This document shows, piece by piece, positions 60,925-64,000 of a DNA stretch of 64,000 nucleotides. The DNA comes from Plantactinospora sp. KBS50 (lineage in GTDB: Bacteria; Actinomycetota; Actinomycetes; Mycobacteriales; Micromonosporaceae): contig NZ_CP022961.1 in assembly GCF_002285795.1 (NCBI RefSeq), positions 2,480,001 through 2,544,000 of the forward strand. The letters are read 5' to 3'. Both the position numbers and the translations under genes were made by a program. The notes below the pieces were generated by a model that was not told the origin of the DNA, did no database searches, and worked only from the letters and a program-made list of their open reading frames with translations. The stretch's first letter is position 1, and each line of letters starts with the position of its first letter.

Positions 60925-61488
60925 GTGGCGGACATCTCGGGCGATGCGCCCGGCGAGCAACCGGCCGAGGCCGATCTCGATCGGCTGGTCTGTGACTTCG
61001 AGCGGCTCATGCGGCTGCTGCGGCGGGCGACCTCGCCCGACGGGCTGAGCCTGACGGCCGCGTCCGTGCTGTCCCGGCTCGACGATCTCGGCCCGCACCG
61101 GCTCTCCGACCTGGCGGTCGCCGAGGGCGTGACCCAACCGGCGATGACCCAGCTGGTGTCCCGGCTGGAGCGTGACGCCCTGGCCGAACGGGCCGGCGAC
61201 CCGGCCGACGGGCGGGTGGTGCTGGTCGGGATCACGGCGGCCGGGCGGGATCGGATCCGGGCGCGCCGGCGGGCACGGGCGGAGCGGCTGCGGGGTCTGC
61301 TGGCCGGGCTGCCGGCCGAGGACCGGGCGGCACTGGCCCGGTCGCTGCGGATCGCCGACCGGCTCACCGGCTCGGTGGCCGACCCGGTCGCAGGACAGGC
61401 CGACCCGGTCGCAGGACAGGCGGGCCCGGTCGCAGGACAGGCGGGCCCGGCGGGGGCCGGTGACGACGAGGGGGAACTCACGGGATGA
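60925..61488 (+). CDS. MarR-family transcriptional regulator
   Basis: This 187-residue regulator has the winged-helix core [39 protein letters not shown] and the wing [19 protein letters not shown]. The last 30 residues are a repeat (DPVAGQA four times) from a 24-base tandem unit at about 61379-61450, which would extend the C-terminus without a fold. It is coupled to the DHA2-type exporter gene (ATGA) and probably controls it. TCTGGAG precedes the GTG. Confidence 0.9.
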   Translation: MADISGDAPGEQPAEADLDRLVCDFERLMRLLRRATSPDGLSLTAASVLSRLDDLGPHRLSDLAVAEGVTQPAMTQLVSRLERDALAERAGDPADGRVVLVGITAAGRDRIRARRRARAERLRGLLAGLPAEDRAALARSLRIADRLTGSVADPVAGQADPVAGQAGPVAGQAGPAGAGDDEGELTG

Positions 61489-63335
61489 GCACGACTTCGA
61501 AGCCGGGAGCGGCGTCCGGCGGGCGGCCGGAGCGCGGCGACACCCGCGGTGGTGCCCGCGGTGCGCTCGCGGGCGGCACCGACCACCCGCACTACAAGTG
61601 GGTGGCGCTGTCCAACACCACCCTCGGCACGCTGCTCGCCACGATCAACTCCTCGATCGTGCTGATCTCGCTGCCGGCGATCTTCAACGGCGTACACCTC
61701 AACCCGCTGGAGCCCGGCAACGTCAGCTACCTGCTCTGGATGCTGATGGGCTACATGCTGGTCACCGCGGTCCTGGTGGTCACGCTGGGCCGGCTCGGCG
61801 ACATGTACGGCCGGGTGAAGATCTACAACGCCGGCTTCGCACTGTTCACCGCCGCCTCGATCCTGCTGGCCGTCGACCCGCTGGACGGCGGCGGCGGCGC
61901 GCTCTGGCTGATCGGCTGGCGGGTGTTGCAGGCCGTCGGCGGGTCGATGCTGATGGCCAACTCGGCGGCCATCATCACCGACGTCTTCCCGGCGCGGCAG
62001 CGGGGCACCGCCCTGGGCATCAACATCGTGGCCGGCATCGCCGGCTCGTTCATCGGCCTGGTGCTCGGCGGGGTACTGGCCGAGTGGAACTGGCGGTCCG
62101 TGTTCTGGGTCAACGTGCCCATCGGGCTGCTCGGCACCATCTGGGGGTACCGGTCGCTGCGCGACACGGGCGTGCGGCGCCCGGCCCGGATCGACTGGTG
62201 GGGCAACCTCACCTTCGCGGTCGGGCTCACCGCGCTGCTGGCCGGCATCACGTACGGGATCCAGCCGTACGGCGGGCACACGATGGGCTGGACGAACCCG
62301 TGGGTGCTGGCCGGGCTGATCGGCGGGGTCGCCGTACTGGCGCTGTTCTGCCTGATCGAGTCCCGGGTCGCCGAGCCGATGTTCCCGCTCGGGCTGTTCC
62401 GGATCGCCGCGTTCGCCAGCGGCAACGCGGCGAGCCTGCTGGCCTCGGTGGCGCGCGGCGGCCTCCAGTTCATGCTGATCATCTGGTTGCAGGGGATCTG
62501 GCTGCCGTTGCACGGGTACGACTACGAGCGGACCCCGCTCTGGGCCGGCATCTACCTGCTGCCGCTGACCATCGGCTTCCTCGCGGCCGGACCGCTGGCC
62601 GGTGCGCTCTCCGACCGCTTCGGCGCCCGGTTGTTCGCCGCCGGCGGGCTGGTCGTGATGGCCGGATCGTTCGCCGGGCTGCTGCTGATCCCCAGCGACT
62701 TCAGCTATCCGACCTTCGCCGGGCTGGTCTTCCTCAACGGACTCGGCGGCGGCCTGTTCGCCGCGCCCAACACGTCGCTGGTGATGTCCAGCGTGCCGGC
62801 CCGGCTCCGCGGCGCGGCCTCGGGCATGCGCGCCACCTTCCAGAACGCCGGGATGGTGCTGTCGATCGGGGTGTTCTTCTCCCTGATGGTGGCCGGTCTC
62901 GCGACCTCGCTGCCGGGGACCCTCGACTCCGGGCTCACCGCCCAGGGCGTACCGGCGCCCGCGGCGCACGCCGTGGCCGCGCTGCCCCCGGTGGGTACGC
63001 TGTTCGCCGCGTTCCTCGGCTACAACCCGATCGGTTCGCTGCTCGGCCCGGCGCTGCTGGGCGCCCTGCCGGCGGCCAACGCGCACACGCTCACCGGCCG
63101 GCAGTTCTTCCCGCACCTGATCTCCGGGCCGTTCCACGACGGCCTGGTGATCGTGTTCTGGCTGGCCATCGTCATGGCGCTGGTCGGTGCGGTGGCGTCG
63201 CTGCTCACCCCGCGGACCCGGCCGGGCGACGCGCCGGACCTGGTCAGCCGGGAGGCCGAACTGGCCGAGGAGTTCGCGGCCGTACCGCTGACGCCGGCGG
63301 CGCAGGCCGCCGCGCCGCTCGGCGACTCCCGCTGA
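61485..63335 (+). CDS. MFS transporter, DHA2 family (14 helices, EmrB/QacA type)
   Basis: This 616-residue drug:H+ antiporter-like protein has about 14 membrane helices. Recognisable segments are [23 protein letters not shown] in helix 1, [17 protein letters not shown] in loop 2-3, and the motif C region [30 protein letters not shown] lies in the second half. Long Ala/Gly/Pro loops and a C-terminal extension are present. It is coupled to the MarR gene before it. A role in exporting the cluster's product is possible but not shown; it lies 20 kb away. Confidence 0.93.
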   Translation: MSTTSKPGAASGGRPERGDTRGGARGALAGGTDHPHYKWVALSNTTLGTLLATINSSIVLISLPAIFNGVHLNPLEPGNVSYLLWMLMGYMLVTAVLVVTLGRLGDMYGRVKIYNAGFALFTAASILLAVDPLDGGGGALWLIGWRVLQAVGGSMLMANSAAIITDVFPARQRGTALGINIVAGIAGSFIGLVLGGVLAEWNWRSVFWVNVPIGLLGTIWGYRSLRDTGVRRPARIDWWGNLTFAVGLTALLAGITYGIQPYGGHTMGWTNPWVLAGLIGGVAVLALFCLIESRVAEPMFPLGLFRIAAFASGNAASLLASVARGGLQFMLIIWLQGIWLPLHGYDYERTPLWAGIYLLPLTIGFLAAGPLAGALSDRFGARLFAAGGLVVMAGSFAGLLLIPSDFSYPTFAGLVFLNGLGGGLFAAPNTSLVMSSVPARLRGAASGMRATFQNAGMVLSIGVFFSLMVAGLATSLPGTLDSGLTAQGVPAPAAHAVAALPPVGTLFAAFLGYNPIGSLLGPALLGALPAANAHTLTGRQFFPHLISGPFHDGLVIVFWLAIVMALVGAVASLLTPRTRPGDAPDLVSREAELAEEFAAVPLTPAAQAAAPLGDSR

Positions 63336-63357
63336 GCCGCCCGGCCACGTACCGGCC

Positions 63358-63448
63358 GGTGCGGGGCCGACCGGTGCGGGGCCGGCCGGCACGCGGCTGG
63401 CCGGCACGCGGCCTGTGTGGGGCTGGCCGGCACGCGGCCGGTGCGGGG
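63358..63448. repeat. GGCCGGCACGCGGC-type repeats between convergent genes
   Basis: CCGGTGCGGGGC and CTGGCCGGCACGCGGC units alternate for about 90 bases, from shortly after the DHA2 exporter stop to the 3' end of the methyltransferase gene. No hairpin longer than the units themselves is seen. Confidence 0.75.
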
Positions 63449-64000
63449 TCAGGTCGGCTTGCGGGCGCGCAGGGCGAGCACGGTCGGGGTGGGGGTGCCG
63501 CCCTCGACGAGGCGCTGAAGCGTCAGCCCGGCGTCCAGCACGGCGCCCAGCAGTTCGGGCAGCGGCCAGTGGCTGGCACCCACCTTGTCGCGGACACCGT
63601 TGGCCGTCCACGACTGCGTGGTCCAGTGCGCATCCAGATAGCCGCGCCGGATGACCACGGCGTCCGGGTCGGCCCGGTCGGCGAACCCGCCGCAGAAGCA
63701 GGGGTGCACGCCGACGTGCACGAACACGCCGCCCGGGGCCAGCACCCGGGCGGCCTCGCGCAGCACCTGCGGATAGTCCGGCATGTCGGTGTGCACCATC
63801 ACGGCGATCACCGCGGGCAGTGCGCCGTCGCGGACGGGCAACCGGGTGGCGTCGCCGCGTACCGCGGGCAGCCGGCTCCGGGCGTACCGCAGCATGCCCG
63901 CGGACAGGTCGACCCCGAGCGGGGTCCGCCCGAGCCCGCGGACCTGCGCCGCGTGCACCCCGCCGCCGCACCCGATCTCCAGGCAGCCGCCCGAGCCGGG
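63449..64000 (-). CDS. Class I SAM-dependent methyltransferase, 5' end outside the window
   Basis: This is a partial gene: the frame is open to the window edge, and the visible part is 183 residues. Motif I is LEIGCGGGVHAAQVRGLG at the left of the visible protein, then GVDLSAGMLRYARSRLP, RGDATRLPVRDGAL, and REAARVLAPGGVFVHVGVHP. This is the Methyltransf_11 pattern. A GTG at 63958 lies inside motif I, so the true start must be further upstream. The substrate is unknown. Confidence 0.9.
   Translation of the reverse strand, partial: PGSGGCLEIGCGGGVHAAQVRGLGRTPLGVDLSAGMLRYARSRLPAVRGDATRLPVRDGALPAVIAVMVHTDMPDYPQVLREAARVLAPGGVFVHVGVHPCFCGGFADRADPDAVVIRRGYLDAHWTTQSWTANGVRDKVGASHWPLPELLGAVLDAGLTLQRLVEGGTPTPTVLALRARKPT

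Noticed and set aside
1-64000. tRNA or rRNA genes
   Set aside because: No cloverleaf-like segments or rRNA signatures were noticed, though a covariance-model search would be needed to be sure.

Overview
The window is high-GC actinobacterial DNA with strongly G/C-biased third codon positions, many GTG starts and many ATGA/GTGA stop-start overlaps. The core genes (a phosphatidylinositol mannoside block, pdxS-pdxT-yebC, XRE/DUF397 pairs) and gene order suggest a member of the Micromonosporaceae; genus is inference.

Region 1 (1 to about 42.1 kb) is most of a type II polyketide glycoside gene cluster. It opens with the minimal PKS (KS-alpha, KS-beta/CLF, ACP). A deoxysugar block follows: 3,5-epimerase, thymidylyltransferase, 4,6-dehydratase, 2,3-dehydratase, 3-ketoreductase and a 4-ketoreductase. 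The block also holds two glycosyltransferases and a luciferase-like flavin oxidoreductase. From 16 to 24.6 kb lie the aglycone genes: didomain aromatase/cyclase, acyl-CoA ligase, ABM monooxygenase, two FAD monooxygenases, an O-methyltransferase, a PF04199-type cyclase and a SnoaL-like protein. The ligase, didomain cyclase and PF04199-type cyclase together recall mithramycin, tetracycline and polyketomycin pathways. More glycosyltransferases, a second 4-ketoreductase-like gene and a PLP-type 3-dehydratase (His in place of Lys) predict 2,6-dideoxy and 2,3,6-trideoxy sugars. A KAS III-like protein, AMP ligase, free ACP and SDR form an acyl-activation/transfer cassette, probably for a sugar ester or a starter unit. 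A second KAS III-like protein with Ser in place of Cys is divergent from a malonyl-type acyltransferase. An ABC exporter pair, a GT2 protein, another GT1 and an MbtH-like protein close the cluster. Seven GT1 enzymes plus one GT2 enzyme imply a long sugar chain or several chains. The cluster probably continues upstream of base 1: no polyketide C-9 ketoreductase and no cluster regulator is visible.

Region 2 (42.3 to 56.6 kb) is mostly chromosomal core: rhomboid-like protein, thrS, a secreted M15 peptidase, a HIT protein, a non-canonical EF-G paralogue, pgsA-patA-pimA, a membrane-anchored protein, pdxS-pdxT and yebC. In many actinobacteria ruvC follows yebC; here it does not.

Region 3 (56.5 to 64 kb) is accessory: a small Cys-containing protein divergent from an XRE/DUF5753-DUF397 pair, two MarR-exporter pairs, a GNAT acetyltransferase and a partial methyltransferase at the right edge.

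Three sequence-level features stand out. First, five genes carry six apparent one-base deletions, all in short G or C runs and one in the housekeeping HIT gene, so these look like sequence errors rather than decay. Second, several genes end in tandem repeats that start at or run through the stop codon. Third, long near-perfect palindromes follow gene ends, and two of them 35 kb apart share a core with compensatory changes in the stem.
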